DNA of 64,000 nucleotides. Origin: [Clostridium] symbiosum. GTDB taxonomy: Bacteria > Bacillota > Clostridia > Lachnospirales > Lachnospiraceae. The stretch lies in NCBI GenBank assembly GCA_036419695.1, contig CP143946.1, forward strand, positions 821,001 through 885,000, read 5' to 3'. The notes beneath the pieces were generated by a model that saw only the letters and a list, made by a program, of their open reading frames with translations, was not told where the DNA came from and did not search any database. How positions within the stretch are numbered: position 1 is the stretch's first letter; every line of letters starts with the position of its first letter. The position numbers and the translations under genes are program-made. This document shows positions 44,382 to 54,430 of the stretch, in pieces.

Positions 44382-46625
44382 TTACATCTGTTCATGGAAG
44401 GTGCGTTTGATTACCTCCAGCTGCTGCTCCCGGGTGAGACGGTTAAAGTTGACTGCATAGCCGGAAACGCGGATCGTTAAGGTCGGGTATTCCTCCGGGT
44501 GTTCCATGGCATCCATGAGAACCCGGCGGTTCATTACATTGACGTTAAGGTGGTGGGCACCCTGAATAAAATATCCGTCCAGGATGGAAACAAGGTTTTT
44601 AGTCCGCTCGTCCGGTGACTTCCCCAGTGCATCGGGTATAATGGAAAATGTGTTGGAGACGCCGTCCTGGCAGACGGCTCTGTAGGGGAGCTTTGCCACG
44701 GAATTCAGGGAGGCCAGGGCGCCGTTCTCGTCACGGCCGTGCATGGGATTCGCACCGGGGGCAAATGGTTCACCTGCTTTGCGGCCGTCCGGAGTGGCTC
44801 CCGTTTTCTTTCCATACATGACATTGCTGGTAATGGTGAGGGCGGAAAGCGTGTGGACGGCATTCCGGTACAGGGCGTGTTTCTTCAGTTCCCCGGAGAA
44901 AAAGGCCATAAGCTCTACCGCAATATCGTCCACCCTGTCGTCGTCATTGCCGTACTTTGGATAACTTCCTTCCACCTCAAAGTCTACGGCAATTCCGTTT
45001 TCATTCCGGATTGGCTTAACAATGGCAAATTTGATGGCGGAGAGGGAGTCTGCGGCGATGGAGAGTCCTGCGACCCCAAAAGCGGCCAGCCGTTCCACCA
45101 GGGTGTCGTGTAGGGCCATTTGGCTGGCTTCGTAGGCATATTTGTCATGCATATAGTGGATGATATTGATTGTATCCACGTACAGACCGGCAACATAGGA
45201 GAGTACTTTCTTATAGTTTCCAAGCACTTTCGGATAATCGAGAATCTCATCGGTATCCAGGGGGATTTCGGGAATGACACGAAGGCCCTTATTCTCATCG
45301 ATTCCCCCGTTAATTGCATACAGCAGACTTTTGGCAAGATTGGCCCTGGCTCCGAAAAACTGCATCTGTTTTCCAACTGCCATTGCCGAAACACAGCAGG
45401 CGATACAGTAATCGTCGCCGTACAGGGGGCGCATCAGCTCATCATTTTCGTATTGTAGGGAGTCGGTGGAAATGCTCAACCGCGAGCAGTATTCTTTAAA
45501 CGGACCGGGCAGGCTGCCGCTCCACAGCACGGTCAGGTTGGGTTCCGGGGCAGTTCCCAGGTTCGTCAGCGTATGGAGATAACGGAACGTGGTACGGGTG
45601 ACCAGCGTGCGGCCGTCTACCCCCATTCCGCCGAGGGCCTCCGTAACCCAGGTGGGATCGCCGCCGAAGAGTTCATTATATTCCGGTGTGCGCAGATGGC
45701 GCACAAGGCGCAGCTTGATAATGAACTGGTCAATCAGCTCCTGGGCGCCTGCTTCATCCAGTATTCCCAAATCGAGGTCCCGTTTAATATAGATGTCCAG
45801 GAAGGTCGCGGTTCTGCCCAGACTGGTGGCTGCGCCGTTATTTTCCTTGATTCCGGCCAGATAGGCCAGGTACAGGTTCTGCACGGCCTCCCTGGCACTG
45901 CCGGCGGGGCGACGGATGTCACAGCCATATGTTTCCGCCATTTCCGCCATCTCGTCCAGTGCCCGGATCTGCATACGGACCTCCTCCCTGAGACGGATTC
46001 TTTCATCCGTCATGGCTCCGTCCAGCATATCCAGATCTTTTTCTTTCTCCTCAATCAGAAAATCGGTGCCATAAAGGGGAATGCGGCGGTAGTCACCCAC
46101 AATACGGCCGCGCCCGTAGGCATCCGGCAGACCGGTGAGCAGTCCGGCCGAACGGGCCAGCCGGGTGCGTTCGGGATAGGCGTCAAACACACCGTCATTG
46201 TGGGTTTTCCGGTACAGCCGGAAATGTTTTTGGATCTCCGGGTTCAACTGGTATCCATACTGTTCAAGGGCCTGGTTGGCGGTGCGGATACCGCCGAACG
46301 GATTGACAATCCGCTTTAAAGGAGCGTCGGTCTGCAAACCTACAATCACTTCATTTTCCCTGTCAATATAACCGGGAGCAAAATGGTTGATGCCGGAAAC
46401 AACATTTGTTTCCACATCGATAATGCCCTTTTTCACTTCCTCCACAATCAGGGCATGCGCCTTTTCCCAGACTTTCAGCGTACGGCCGGTCGGAGGCGCC
46501 AGAAACGCGGCGTCTCCGGTGTAGGGCGTGTAGTTTTTCTGGATAAAATTGCGGACATTTACAAGATGGCGCCATTCTCCGGTGCGAAATCCTTCCCAGG
46601 CTTTACTATTTACATTGACAGGCAT
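44382..46625 (-). CDS. pflB: Pyruvate formate-lyase (formate C-acetyltransferase)
   Basis: The 747-residue glycyl-radical enzyme splits pyruvate and CoA into acetyl-CoA and formate. The catalytic Cys pair is in [20 protein letters not shown] near residue 410 and the radical glycine is in [13 protein letters not shown], at Gly722. Length and the substrate-channel block ([19 protein letters not shown]) fit true PFL rather than diol or choline lyases. Its start overlaps the pflA stop by 16 bases, so the activator is made first and the two are coupled. Confidence 0.96.
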   Translation of the reverse strand: MPVNVNSKAWEGFRTGEWRHLVNVRNFIQKNYTPYTGDAAFLAPPTGRTLKVWEKAHALIVEEVKKGIIDVETNVVSGINHFAPGYIDRENEVIVGLQTDAPLKRIVNPFGGIRTANQALEQYGYQLNPEIQKHFRLYRKTHNDGVFDAYPERTRLARSAGLLTGLPDAYGRGRIVGDYRRIPLYGTDFLIEEKEKDLDMLDGAMTDERIRLREEVRMQIRALDEMAEMAETYGCDIRRPAGSAREAVQNLYLAYLAGIKENNGAATSLGRTATFLDIYIKRDLDLGILDEAGAQELIDQFIIKLRLVRHLRTPEYNELFGGDPTWVTEALGGMGVDGRTLVTRTTFRYLHTLTNLGTAPEPNLTVLWSGSLPGPFKEYCSRLSISTDSLQYENDELMRPLYGDDYCIACCVSAMAVGKQMQFFGARANLAKSLLYAINGGIDENKGLRVIPEIPLDTDEILDYPKVLGNYKKVLSYVAGLYVDTINIIHYMHDKYAYEASQMALHDTLVERLAAFGVAGLSIAADSLSAIKFAIVKPIRNENGIAVDFEVEGSYPKYGNDDDRVDDIAVELMAFFSGELKKHALYRNAVHTLSALTITSNVMYGKKTGATPDGRKAGEPFAPGANPMHGRDENGALASLNSVAKLPYRAVCQDGVSNTFSIIPDALGKSPDERTKNLVSILDGYFIQGAHHLNVNVMNRRVLMDAMEHPEEYPTLTIRVSGYAVNFNRLTREQQLEVIKRTFHEQM

Positions 46626-47383
46626 AATTGCTCCTCCGTTTTCTTAATGACTGTGGTATGCGGTGCGTTAATTGTAAGGCCGTTATTCATAACCTGCTGC
46701 CAACGGACCAGGGCTCCGGGCTCCATCGGCGGCACATGTTCCAGCGGACAGGGAATGCCAAGCGTATGATATTTGGACACTCCCAGTACATGGTAGGGCA
46801 GCAGTTCCACTTTCTCTACGCCGTGCAGCGTCCGGATAAAGTTCCAGAGTCCTGTAAAATGTTTTTCTCCGTCCGTTAGCCCGGGAACCGCCACATGGCG
46901 TATCCACAAAGGAACCCCGCTGCTCATGACGGCATCCAGAAAGCGCAGCGCCTCATCCGGCGACTTCCCCGTAACCTCCCGGTAACCTTTGTCCGTATAG
47001 TGTTTCACATCAAAAATAACAAGATCCGTGTTACCAAGAATTTCACGGTATCTGCCGATGCCGCATCCTGCGGTGTCGAGACAGGTGGAAATCCCCTCCT
47101 CCCTGCATAAAGACAACGTTTCCAGAAGAAAATCAGGTTGGAGCAGAGGCTCCCCGCCTGAAAAAGTTACGCCTCCCCGGGGACCGTAATAAGGCTTAAA
47201 GCGCTTAAGCCTCCGTATAACCTGCTCCGGTGTAAACGGCGTCCCTCCCTCTACGTTCCAGGTGTCGGGGTTATGGCAGTACCGGCACCGCAGCCGGCAG
47301 CCCTGTAAAAAGAGCACCGTCCTGATACCGGGTCCGTCAACCAGCCCCATAGATTCAATCGAATGAATATAACCGGGTGTCAT
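46610..47383 (-). CDS. pflA: Pyruvate formate-lyase activating enzyme
   Basis: The 257-residue radical-SAM enzyme generates the glycyl radical in PFL. The 4Fe-4S cysteines are Cys29, Cys33 and Cys36 in [20 protein letters not shown] contacts follow in [19 protein letters not shown] near residue 75. AAAGGAGG lies upstream. It precedes pflB, the reverse of the E. coli order. Expression is governed by the ZTP riboswitch just upstream. Confidence 0.95.
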   Translation of the reverse strand: MTPGYIHSIESMGLVDGPGIRTVLFLQGCRLRCRYCHNPDTWNVEGGTPFTPEQVIRRLKRFKPYYGPRGGVTFSGGEPLLQPDFLLETLSLCREEGISTCLDTAGCGIGRYREILGNTDLVIFDVKHYTDKGYREVTGKSPDEALRFLDAVMSSGVPLWIRHVAVPGLTDGEKHFTGLWNFIRTLHGVEKVELLPYHVLGVSKYHTLGIPCPLEHVPPMEPGALVRWQQVMNNGLTINAPHTTVIKKTEEQLCLSM

Positions 47384-47415
47384 GTGAAAAACCTCCTTTT
47401 CTCAGAAAAAAGATC

Positions 47416-47513
47416 AAAAAAAGCCGGCTGTCCAGGCTTTTCTGCCCAGACGGTCGGCCGGTTTTCGATCATACTCCACGTGGTCTTCCACTTGTTCCGT
47501 CAGTCATATGATC
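47416..47513 (-). ncRNA. ZTP/ZMP riboswitch (pfl motif) with terminator
   Basis: Read on the minus strand the first domain is closed by GATCATATGACTGACGG (from 47513) and GGAGTATGATC, with AGTGGAAGACCAC between them. The second conserved domain is GCCGACCGTCTGGGCA (ending at 47443). Both match the pfl motif, which senses the purine intermediates ZMP and ZTP that rise when 10-formyl-tetrahydrofolate is scarce. A CCGGC/GCCGG terminator with seven T (47416-47422) overlaps the pseudoknot side. Ligand binding would permit transcription of pflA-pflB, supplying formate for one-carbon metabolism. Confidence 0.93.
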
Positions 47514-47526
47514 ACCATATTTTTTT

Positions 47527-47555
47527 AATATAGCCAGTTAAAAGGAATTTGTCAA
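47527..47555 (-). promoter_or_regulatory. Promoter of the pflA-pflB transcript
   Basis: On the minus strand TTGACA (47555-47550) and TATATT (47532-47527) are 17 bases apart, placing the start of transcription about 5 bases before the riboswitch. Confidence 0.75.
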
Positions 47556-47647
47556 GAAAAATTAATCGAAGACTCGAGCAAAGACTCGAGCAAAGGGGAT
47601 TTCCGCCACAGCCCAATCCGCCGCTGTAATCCCCCCTTATTCTCATC

Positions 47648-47676
47648 TTGCACCCTGATAAAGAATCCTGTATAAT
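47648..47676 (+). promoter_or_regulatory. Promoter of tex
   Basis: TTGCAC (47648-47653) and a perfect TATAAT (47671-47676) are 17 bases apart. Upstream, two tandem copies of AGACTCGAGCAAA (47570-47594) contain the palindrome CTCGAG. Confidence 0.7.
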
Positions 47677-47735
47677 AATCTCGCACAGGAAAATAGTGGA
47701 ACTGTTGGTGCTACGACATAAAGTGAGGAAACAGA

Positions 47736-49880
47736 ATGGACATTATACAAATTTTAAAGGACGAGCTTCAGATTAACCGCAGCCAGGTAGAGGCCGCAGT
47801 CAAACTGATCGATGAAGGCAATACCATCCCTTTTATAGCACGTTACCGCAAGGAGGCCACCGGCTCCCTGAATGATGAGGTGCTGCGAAATCTGGACGAG
47901 AGGTTAAAATATTTAAGGAACCTGGAGGAGCGCAAAGCCCAGGTTATTAATTCCATACGTGAACAGGAAAAACTGACTCCGGAGCTGGAGAAGAAGATTC
48001 TGGCGGCGGCAACGCTGGTGGCTGTGGAGGATCTCTATCTTCCGTACAGGCCGAAGAGGAAGACAAGAGCCAGCATTGCGAAGGAAAAGGGGCTGGAGCC
48101 TCTTGCCAACCTGATCAGCCTGCAGATGGCGAAGACACCGATCCTTAAAGAGGCCGAGAAATATATTTCGGAGGAAAAAGGCGTCCCGACCGCAGCGGAT
48201 GCGCTTAACGGGGCAAAGGATATTCTGGCGGAGCGGATTGCGGAGACGGCGGAATACAGAACCTATATCAGGAAGACCACGTTTCAGGAGGGCTCCCTCG
48301 ACTCTTCGGCCCGGGATGAGAAGACGGAATCCGTCTATGAGATGTATTATAACTTTACTGAGCCGCTGAAAAAGACGGCCGGCCACCGGATTCTTGCCCT
48401 CAACAGGGGAGAAAAGGAGAAAATTCTGACGGTAAAGATTACTGCACCGGAGGAAAAGATACTCCGTTTTCTGGAAAAGAAAGTGATTACCAGGGACAAT
48501 CCCGAGACATCGGACATTTTGAAGGAAGTGGCGGAGGACAGCTATAAGCGTCTGATTTCTCCTGCCATTGAGCGGGAAATCCGCAGTGAACTCACTGAAA
48601 ACGCCGAGGCGGGAGCGATCAAGGTGTTTGGAAAGAACCTGGAGCAGCTTCTGATGCAGCCTCCAATCATGGGCCGTGTTGTCCTCGGATGGGATCCCGC
48701 ATTCAGGACGGGCTGTAAACTGGCGGTGGTGGATGCCACCGGAAAAGTACTTGATACGGTGGTGATTTATCCGACAGCACCACAGAATAAAGTGGAGGAG
48801 TCCAAGAAAATCCTGAAAAACCTGATTAAGAAGTACGGTGTCTCCCTGATTTCCGTAGGAAACGGCACCGCGTCCAGAGAGTCGGAGCAGATTATTGTGG
48901 AACTCTTAAAGGAGATTCCGGAGCAGGTGCAGTATATTATCGTCAACGAGGCAGGCGCCTCCGTTTACTCCGCCAGCAAGCTGGCCACGGAAGAATTCCC
49001 GCAGTTTGACGTGGGACAGAGAAGCGCGGTTTCGATCGCCAGAAGACTCCAGGATCCTCTGGCCGAGCTGGTCAAGATCGATCCGAAATCCATCGGTGTG
49101 GGGCAGTACCAGCACGACATGAACCAGAAAAACCTGAGCGAGGCCCTTCAGGGCGTAGTGGAAGATTGTGTAAATAGGGTGGGCGTTGATTTAAACACCG
49201 CGTCGGCCTCCCTTTTGGAGTACATTTCCGGAATCAATAAGACAATTGCGAAAAATATCGTTGCCTACCGTGAGGAAAACGGTGTGTTTGAAAGCCGGAA
49301 AGGCCTTCTCAAGGTGGCCAAACTGGGACCGAAGGCATATGAACAGTGTGCCGGATTCATGAGGATCCAGGGGGGAAAGAATCCTCTGGACACGACCAGC
49401 GTGCATCCCGAGAGCTACAAGGCGGCCGAGGCGCTCCTGAAACGTCTCGGATATGATATCAATGAACTTTCATCAGGAGGAATTAAAGGAATCAGCAGAA
49501 AGGTGACGGACTATAAAAAGCTGTCCCAGGAACTGGAAATAGGCGAGATTACGCTGAGAGACATTGTAAGCGAGCTGGAGAAACCGGCCAGGGATCCGCG
49601 TGATGAGATGCCGAAGCCGATCCTCAGGACGGACGTTATGGATATGAAGGATTTGACACCCGGCATGGTGCTCAAGGGGACGGTCAGAAATGTCATCGAT
49701 TTCGGCGCCTTTGTGGATATTGGCGTGCATCAGGACGGACTGGTACATATCTCCCAGATGACGGACCGGTATATTAAACATCCGCTGGAGGCGGTCAGTG
49801 TCGGCGATATCGTGGAAGTCAAAGTGCTGAGTGTGGATCTGGGTAAAAAGAGGATTTCCCTGACAATGAAAATAAAATAG
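47736..49880 (+). CDS. tex: Transcription accessory protein Tex
   Basis: The 714-residue nucleic-acid-binding protein has an N-terminal Tex domain (GNTIPFIARYRKEATGSLND), a YqgF/RNase H-like domain from about residue 310 (GWDPAFRTGCKLAVVDATGK), helix-hairpin-helix motifs near residue 490 (LNTASASLLEYISGINKTIA) and a C-terminal S1 domain (GTVRNVIDFGAFVDIGVHQD). Tex influences transcription and stress survival. It is monocistronic, with its own promoter and terminator. Confidence 0.95.
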   Translation: MDIIQILKDELQINRSQVEAAVKLIDEGNTIPFIARYRKEATGSLNDEVLRNLDERLKYLRNLEERKAQVINSIREQEKLTPELEKKILAAATLVAVEDLYLPYRPKRKTRASIAKEKGLEPLANLISLQMAKTPILKEAEKYISEEKGVPTAADALNGAKDILAERIAETAEYRTYIRKTTFQEGSLDSSARDEKTESVYEMYYNFTEPLKKTAGHRILALNRGEKEKILTVKITAPEEKILRFLEKKVITRDNPETSDILKEVAEDSYKRLISPAIEREIRSELTENAEAGAIKVFGKNLEQLLMQPPIMGRVVLGWDPAFRTGCKLAVVDATGKVLDTVVIYPTAPQNKVEESKKILKNLIKKYGVSLISVGNGTASRESEQIIVELLKEIPEQVQYIIVNEAGASVYSASKLATEEFPQFDVGQRSAVSIARRLQDPLAELVKIDPKSIGVGQYQHDMNQKNLSEALQGVVEDCVNRVGVDLNTASASLLEYISGINKTIAKNIVAYREENGVFESRKGLLKVAKLGPKAYEQCAGFMRIQGGKNPLDTTSVHPESYKAAEALLKRLGYDINELSSGGIKGISRKVTDYKKLSQELEIGEITLRDIVSELEKPARDPRDEMPKPILRTDVMDMKDLTPGMVLKGTVRNVIDFGAFVDIGVHQDGLVHISQMTDRYIKHPLEAVSVGDIVEVKVLSVDLGKKRISLTMKIK

Positions 49881-49992
49881 TAACGGTTCAAAAGGTAGTA
49901 TTCTGCGAGGAGTATTTATGCATGAAAATCCCGGGGTTGGCAGGTACGAAACAGCGTTTTCCGGTATTTCTGCGCATCGTGAAGCGGTAACC
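49881..49992. repeat. Diverged copy of the GTTACTGTTCAC repeat
   Basis: Directly after the tex stop, TAACGGTTCAAAAGGTAGTA and TTCTGCGAGGAGTATTTATG align with the left part of the full repeat. GCGTTTTCCGGTATTTCTGC and GCATCGTGAAGCGGTAAC align with its right part. The central hairpin is shortened. Confidence 0.6.
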
Positions 49993-50028
49993 ATAAATTA
50001 ACGGAATCGTTACGAAAAATATGATTTC

Positions 50029-50064
50029 AGCGGTTCGGACCCTGCATTGGTCCGGACCGCTTTT
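50029..50064 (+). terminator. Terminator of tex
   Basis: AGCGGTTCGGACC (50029-50041) pairs with GGTCCGGACCGCT (50049-50061), then TTT. It lies beyond the repeat copy. Confidence 0.8.
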
Positions 50065-50190
50065 AAATTGATAACGGCAGCCTGCAATTGCAACGGCGGA
50101 TGATTGTTCACCCGCTTTACCAAAACAGGATTGGAGAACTTGAATTTTCTGCCGGTAAAGGGGAGCTGAATTGTCTTTGTAAAGCTGACA

Positions 50191-50259
50191 ATTGTTTCGT
50201 AACATTGTTTCGTAACGTCTCATAAAAAACTTGTCATGTTCTGAAATTTTTGATACAAT
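50191..50259 (+). promoter_or_regulatory. Promoter of the AbgT gene with tandem operator-like repeats
   Basis: TTGTCA (50231-50236) and TACAAT (50254-50259) are 17 bases apart. Just upstream lie two perfect head-to-tail copies of ATTGTTTCGTAAC (50191-50203 and 50204-50216), a plausible binding site for an activator. Confidence 0.65.
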
Positions 50260-50325
50260 ATCACAAAATGATGTATTATTATGCGAATTATCAAATAATA
50301 TTATATCAGACAGGAGGGTAAGTAT

Positions 50326-51861
50326 ATGAGTAAAGAAAAAGGTAAAAAGAAGCTGCTTGACCGGATCCTGAACGGGATTGAAGTAGCGGGCAACAAGCTT
50401 CCCGACCCGGCGACGCTGTTCGTTCTTCTGGCGACACTCATCGTAGTGTTATCCGGTATTTTCAGCGCCATGGGGGTCACCGCAGTCCATCCGGGAACAG
50501 GAGAGACCTTATCGGTTGTCAATCTGTTTTCCAAAGCAGGCGTCCGCATGATGTGGAGCAAGGCGGTAACCAACTTTTCGGGATTCGCTCCGCTTGGAAT
50601 GGTGCTTGTTGCGGTAATTGGTTCCGGTGCGGCTGAAAAGAGCGGTTTCCTGGCAGCGTTCATGCAGAAGATGCTTGGAAGCGCAGCGCCGGCGTTCGTA
50701 ACATTTGTAATTATTTTTGTAGGAATCAACGGCAATATTGCCGGGGATGCGGCTTTCGTTGTGATGCCTCCTCTGGCGGCCATCATTTATCTTGGAATGG
50801 GAAGACATCCGCTTTTAGGTATGTTTACCGCATACGCCGGTGTGGCCGCAGGTTTCTGCGCCAACGTGGCCCTCGGACTTTCCGACGCCCTCGCCTACGG
50901 ATATACGGAGGCGGCGGCCCAGATGATTGACCCAAATTATGTGGCTTCTCCCGCCATCAACTATTATTTCCTGATAGCCTCCTGTATCGTACTCTCGATC
51001 GTCGGAACAATCCTGACGGAAAAATTCATGGCGCCGCGTTTTGAGGGCCAGGACTTGAGTAAATATGAATATGATAAGGCGGCGGCTGAACTTTCTCCAA
51101 AACAGCATAAGGCCCTCAACCTGGCCGGCCTGTCTTTCGTAATTACGGTTGTGGTAATCATTGCAATGTGTCTCGGAAGCGATCCTGTTCTCGGCGACCC
51201 GGAAACAGGTTCCCTGATGGCCTCCACCTCTCCGTTTATGAGCGGAATTATTGTAACGGTATCCATCATTCTCTTTGTACCGGGCGCGGTATACGGATTT
51301 GCCTCCGGCAGATATAAGAATGACAAGGCGTTATTTGCAGACATCGTGGATGCGTTTAAAGATATGGCTCCATACATACTGCTGTGCTTCTTCTGTGCAC
51401 AGTTTACAAACTACTTCAGCTGGAGCAACCTGGGAGCGATTATCGCCATCAAGGGCGCCGATCTGCTGACGGCAATGAACTTTACCGGTATTCCGTTACT
51501 CGTGGGTCTTGTCATTGTATCCTGTATCGTCAACCTGTTCATCGGTTCCGCATCGGCAAAATGGGCAATCCTGGCTCCCGTATTTGTACCGATGATGATG
51601 ATCCTGGGATATGACCCCGCGGTTACACAGGTGGCATACAGAATCGGTGACTCCATCACCAACCCTCTGTCACCGCTGTTCTATTATTTCCCGCTGATCC
51701 TCGGATTTGCCAGAAGATATGAGAAAGATACGGGTATGGGAACAATTATAGCCAATATGATTCCTTATTCCGTGACCTTTACGGTAACATGGCTTATTTT
51801 GCTGGTAATCTGGGCAATGTTCAACCTGCCCCTGGGTCCTGGCGGCGGAATCTTTTTATAG
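50326..51861 (+). CDS. AbgT-family transporter
   Basis: The 511-residue membrane protein has about 12 helices. Family blocks include NKLPDPATLFVLLATLIVVL near residue 25, FAPLGMVLVAVIGSGAAEKS near residue 86 and INGNIAGDAAFVVMPPLAAI near residue 138. The AbgT family imports p-aminobenzoyl-glutamate or exports sulfonamides. The two M20 amidohydrolases directly downstream mirror the E. coli abgABT locus, so import and cleavage of p-aminobenzoyl-glutamate or related N-acyl amino acids is the best guess. GGAGGG precedes the ATG. Confidence 0.88.
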   Translation: MSKEKGKKKLLDRILNGIEVAGNKLPDPATLFVLLATLIVVLSGIFSAMGVTAVHPGTGETLSVVNLFSKAGVRMMWSKAVTNFSGFAPLGMVLVAVIGSGAAEKSGFLAAFMQKMLGSAAPAFVTFVIIFVGINGNIAGDAAFVVMPPLAAIIYLGMGRHPLLGMFTAYAGVAAGFCANVALGLSDALAYGYTEAAAQMIDPNYVASPAINYYFLIASCIVLSIVGTILTEKFMAPRFEGQDLSKYEYDKAAAELSPKQHKALNLAGLSFVITVVVIIAMCLGSDPVLGDPETGSLMASTSPFMSGIIVTVSIILFVPGAVYGFASGRYKNDKALFADIVDAFKDMAPYILLCFFCAQFTNYFSWSNLGAIIAIKGADLLTAMNFTGIPLLVGLVIVSCIVNLFIGSASAKWAILAPVFVPMMMILGYDPAVTQVAYRIGDSITNPLSPLFYYFPLILGFARRYEKDTGMGTIIANMIPYSVTFTVTWLILLVIWAMFNLPLGPGGGIFL

Positions 51862-51883
51862 TAAAAAATCCGGAGACGGAAGA

Positions 51884-51911
51884 AAGGCGGGAAAAACCTT
51901 CTGGTTTTTCT
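51884..51911 (+). terminator. Hairpin between the AbgT gene and the first amidohydrolase
   Basis: GCGGGAAAAACC pairs with GGTTTTTCTCGC around TTCT. The T run is inside the stem, so it may attenuate transcription into the hydrolase genes. Confidence 0.6.
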
Positions 51912-51977
51912 CGCTTTGCGATTGGTGCGTTACTGCTGCCGAATTTTTCGGTTCGGAGATAAATGAAAGGAAACAGT

Positions 51978-53177
51978 ATGAATTTTAAAGAGGAGGCCGC
52001 TGGGCTGAGCGATTATATTGTCGAGAAGAGACGGTGGATACACAGCCACGCGGAGGTATCTTTTGAGGAAAGAGATACGACGGCGTATATTACAAAAGAA
52101 CTGGAAAGTATGGGAATTGAAACGCAGCGTTTTCCCGATTATTACGGCGTGATTGGCACGATCCGCGGGGAAAAACCGGGGAAGACGGTGATGCTCAGGG
52201 CTGACATTGACGCCTTGCCGCTGAACGAGGAGAGCGGGGAGGCTTTTTCTTCCTGCAATCCGGGAGCAATGCATGCCTGCGGACACGACTGCCACAGCGC
52301 AATGCTTTTAGGGGCGGCCCGTATGCTGAGCAGCCATCAGGAAGGTCTCTGTGGTACGGTAAAACTTTTATTCCAGTCGGCGGAGGAATCCTGCCATGGG
52401 GCGCACTACTATGTGGATCATGGATATCTGGACGATGTGGACGCCCTGATGGGAATCCACGTCTGGGCCAGCATGGAAACAGGCTTTATAAATATCGAGG
52501 ATGGATTCCGGATGGCGTCCTGCGACAATTTTAAAATTATTGTGGAGGGCTCCTCGGTACACGGCTCCACCCCGCACCTGGGGCACGATGCCATTGTGGC
52601 CGCCAGCTCGATTATCATGAATATACAGACTTTTGTCAGCAGGGAAAATGATCCGCTGAATCCAATGGTGGTGTCGGTGGGCATGGTGAAGGCCGGAACC
52701 CAGTTTAATATCATTGCCGACCGTGTGGAGATGGAAGGGACTATCCGGACTTATGGAGTGGAGATGAGGAAGAAGGTTCAGAAGGAACTGGGAAGAATCA
52801 TCGGCGGCACGGCGGAGGCGCTTGGCTGTCGTGCCGAATTTATCAATAACCCGATTGAACCTCCGGTCATTAATGACGATCTCGAACTCAATGAGCTCGC
52901 CAGGGCGGCGGCAGTGAAGCTGTATGGAGAAGAGGTCCTTAAAAAGATGCCGAGGGTAATGGGTTCCGAGGACATGTCCATTCTGATGGAAAAAGTTCCG
53001 GGACTGCTGTGCTTTATAGGCTATTATAATGAGGAGTGCGGAAGCGTCCATCCCGTTCATTCCGTCCATTTTCGTGTGGATGAAAAACTTCTGCCAAGAG
53101 GAGCGGCGCTCTATGCGCAGTTTGCCTATGATTATCTGGAAGGCGGAGAAGTGGAAAAGGGGGGAAAATCGCTGTGA
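51978..53177 (+). CDS. M20D amidohydrolase, first of a tandem pair
   Basis: The 399-residue metallohydrolase has ADIDALPLNEESGEAF and MHACGHDCHSAMLLGAARML near residue 95, the metal-binding block of M20D (hippurate or indole-acetyl-amino-acid hydrolase type), with EESCHGAHYYV further on. A dimerisation insert lies around residues 175-290. Such enzymes remove acyl groups from amino acids or cleave p-aminobenzoyl-glutamate. The start at 51978 has AAAGG 7 bases upstream; an ATG at 51963 lacks one. It overlaps the next gene by four bases. Confidence 0.92.
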   Translation: MNFKEEAAGLSDYIVEKRRWIHSHAEVSFEERDTTAYITKELESMGIETQRFPDYYGVIGTIRGEKPGKTVMLRADIDALPLNEESGEAFSSCNPGAMHACGHDCHSAMLLGAARMLSSHQEGLCGTVKLLFQSAEESCHGAHYYVDHGYLDDVDALMGIHVWASMETGFINIEDGFRMASCDNFKIIVEGSSVHGSTPHLGHDAIVAASSIIMNIQTFVSRENDPLNPMVVSVGMVKAGTQFNIIADRVEMEGTIRTYGVEMRKKVQKELGRIIGGTAEALGCRAEFINNPIEPPVINDDLELNELARAAAVKLYGEEVLKKMPRVMGSEDMSILMEKVPGLLCFIGYYNEECGSVHPVHSVHFRVDEKLLPRGAALYAQFAYDYLEGGEVEKGGKSL

Positions 53178-54361
53178 ATATAAAAGAGCTTGCAGGAGAA
53201 CAGAAGGAATATATACTTACGCAGCGCCGCTTTTTCCACGCGCATCCTGAGGTATCAAAGGAAGAGGCCGGTACAACGGAACATATTGTAAGGGAACTGG
53301 AGGAAATGGGCATTCCGGTCCGCACATTCGACGACTGCACCGGCGCAGTGGGAACCATCGAGGGAACCCGTCCGGGCGGGGAGCCGGGTTCGGGAAAAAC
53401 CGTAATGCTGCGGGCGGATATAGATGCCCTGCCGATCACTGAACCGCAGAATAAAGAATATTCCTCTCAAAATCCGGGCGTGATGCATGCCTGCGGCCAT
53501 GACTGCCATATGGCCATGCTTCTGGCGGCCGCCAAAATCCTGTCGTCCCACAGGGATGAATTTTCGGGTACAGTGAAACTGCTCTTCCAGATGGGAGAGG
53601 AAGTCGGGATAGAATCAAAGCATTATGTAGATAACGGCGCACTGGACGGTGTGGATGCAATCTTCGGAATGCATGTGTGGGCGCTCCTGGATTCCGGCTG
53701 CGTCAACTTTGAGGACGGGGAGAGGATGGCATCCAGCGATCGGTTTACAATCCGGATCAAGGGCTGCTCCTCACACGGAAGCGCCCCTCATGAGGGAAAG
53801 GATGCCGTTGTAGGTGCGGCAGCCGTTGTTATGGCGCTTCAGACCCTGGTAAGCCGCGTCAATAACCCCCAGAACACCTTTGTACTGTCGGTGGGGATGA
53901 TGAATGGGGGAACCCAGTCTAATATTCTGGCCGGACAGGTGGAACTGGTGGGAACCACCAGAACTTTTAACAGAGAATTCAGAAAGAGCCTGCCAAAGCT
54001 CATCACCGATATGGCCTCAGGTGTAGCCATGGCATACGGCTGCGAGGCGGAGACGGAATACTGCTTTTTCCCGGGACCGGTTATCAACGACCATGAGGAT
54101 TTAAATAAAATAGCGAGAAGCGCCGCGGAGAAACAAATGGGAAAAGCGGCTCTTGTTCATCTGGATAAAATGACGGGCGCGGAGGATTTTTCCGTTCTGA
54201 TGGAGAAGGTGCCCGGTGTTTATGGATTTTTAGGAGTGAGAAACAGAGAAAAGGGAATCTGCTGTGTGCATCATCATCCTGATTTCGAGGTGGATGAGGA
54301 ACAGCTCCCAAACGGAACGGGAATCTATGTGCAGTTTGCGATAGATTATCTGAATGGATGA
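53174..54361 (+). CDS. M20D amidohydrolase, second of a tandem pair
   Basis: The 395-residue paralogue of the preceding enzyme keeps ADIDALPITEPQNKEY, MHACGHDCHMAMLLAAAKIL and FEDGERMASSDRFTIRIKGC. It begins with GTG overlapping the upstream stop (GTGA), so both are made together. The pair may form a heteromer as AbgA and AbgB do in E. coli, or cleave different acyl-amino acids. It diverges in the loop carrying GTRPGGEPGSGKTVML, longer than in its twin. Confidence 0.92.
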   Translation: MNIKELAGEQKEYILTQRRFFHAHPEVSKEEAGTTEHIVRELEEMGIPVRTFDDCTGAVGTIEGTRPGGEPGSGKTVMLRADIDALPITEPQNKEYSSQNPGVMHACGHDCHMAMLLAAAKILSSHRDEFSGTVKLLFQMGEEVGIESKHYVDNGALDGVDAIFGMHVWALLDSGCVNFEDGERMASSDRFTIRIKGCSSHGSAPHEGKDAVVGAAAVVMALQTLVSRVNNPQNTFVLSVGMMNGGTQSNILAGQVELVGTTRTFNREFRKSLPKLITDMASGVAMAYGCEAETEYCFFPGPVINDHEDLNKIARSAAEKQMGKAALVHLDKMTGAEDFSVLMEKVPGVYGFLGVRNREKGICCVHHHPDFEVDEEQLPNGTGIYVQFAIDYLNG

Positions 54362-54379
54362 GAGAAACAGGGGAAGTGT

Positions 54380-54406
54380 GTTACTGGGCATTCTATGCCC
54401 AGTAAC
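54380..54406. repeat. Short perfect palindrome related to the repeat ends
   Basis: GTTACTGGGCA (54380-54390) and TGCCCAGTAAC (54396-54406) are exact inverted arms around TTCTA. The outer GTTACT/AGTAAC matches the ends of the 193-base repeat; it may be a fully internally deleted member. It could also terminate the amidohydrolase transcript. Confidence 0.5.
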
Positions 54407-54430
54407 GGATGCGGAGGAAAGAAATAGTTC

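Noticed and set aside
44060..44460. Plus-strand open frames between DUF4190 gene and pflB
   Set aside because: They run through the 193-base repeat and the end of pflB; no start site or family.
45573..46319. 248-codon plus-strand open frame
   Set aside because: It is antisense to pflB; no family resemblance or ribosome binding site.
52368..53069. 233-codon minus-strand open frame
   Set aside because: Antisense to the first M20D amidohydrolase; no independent evidence.
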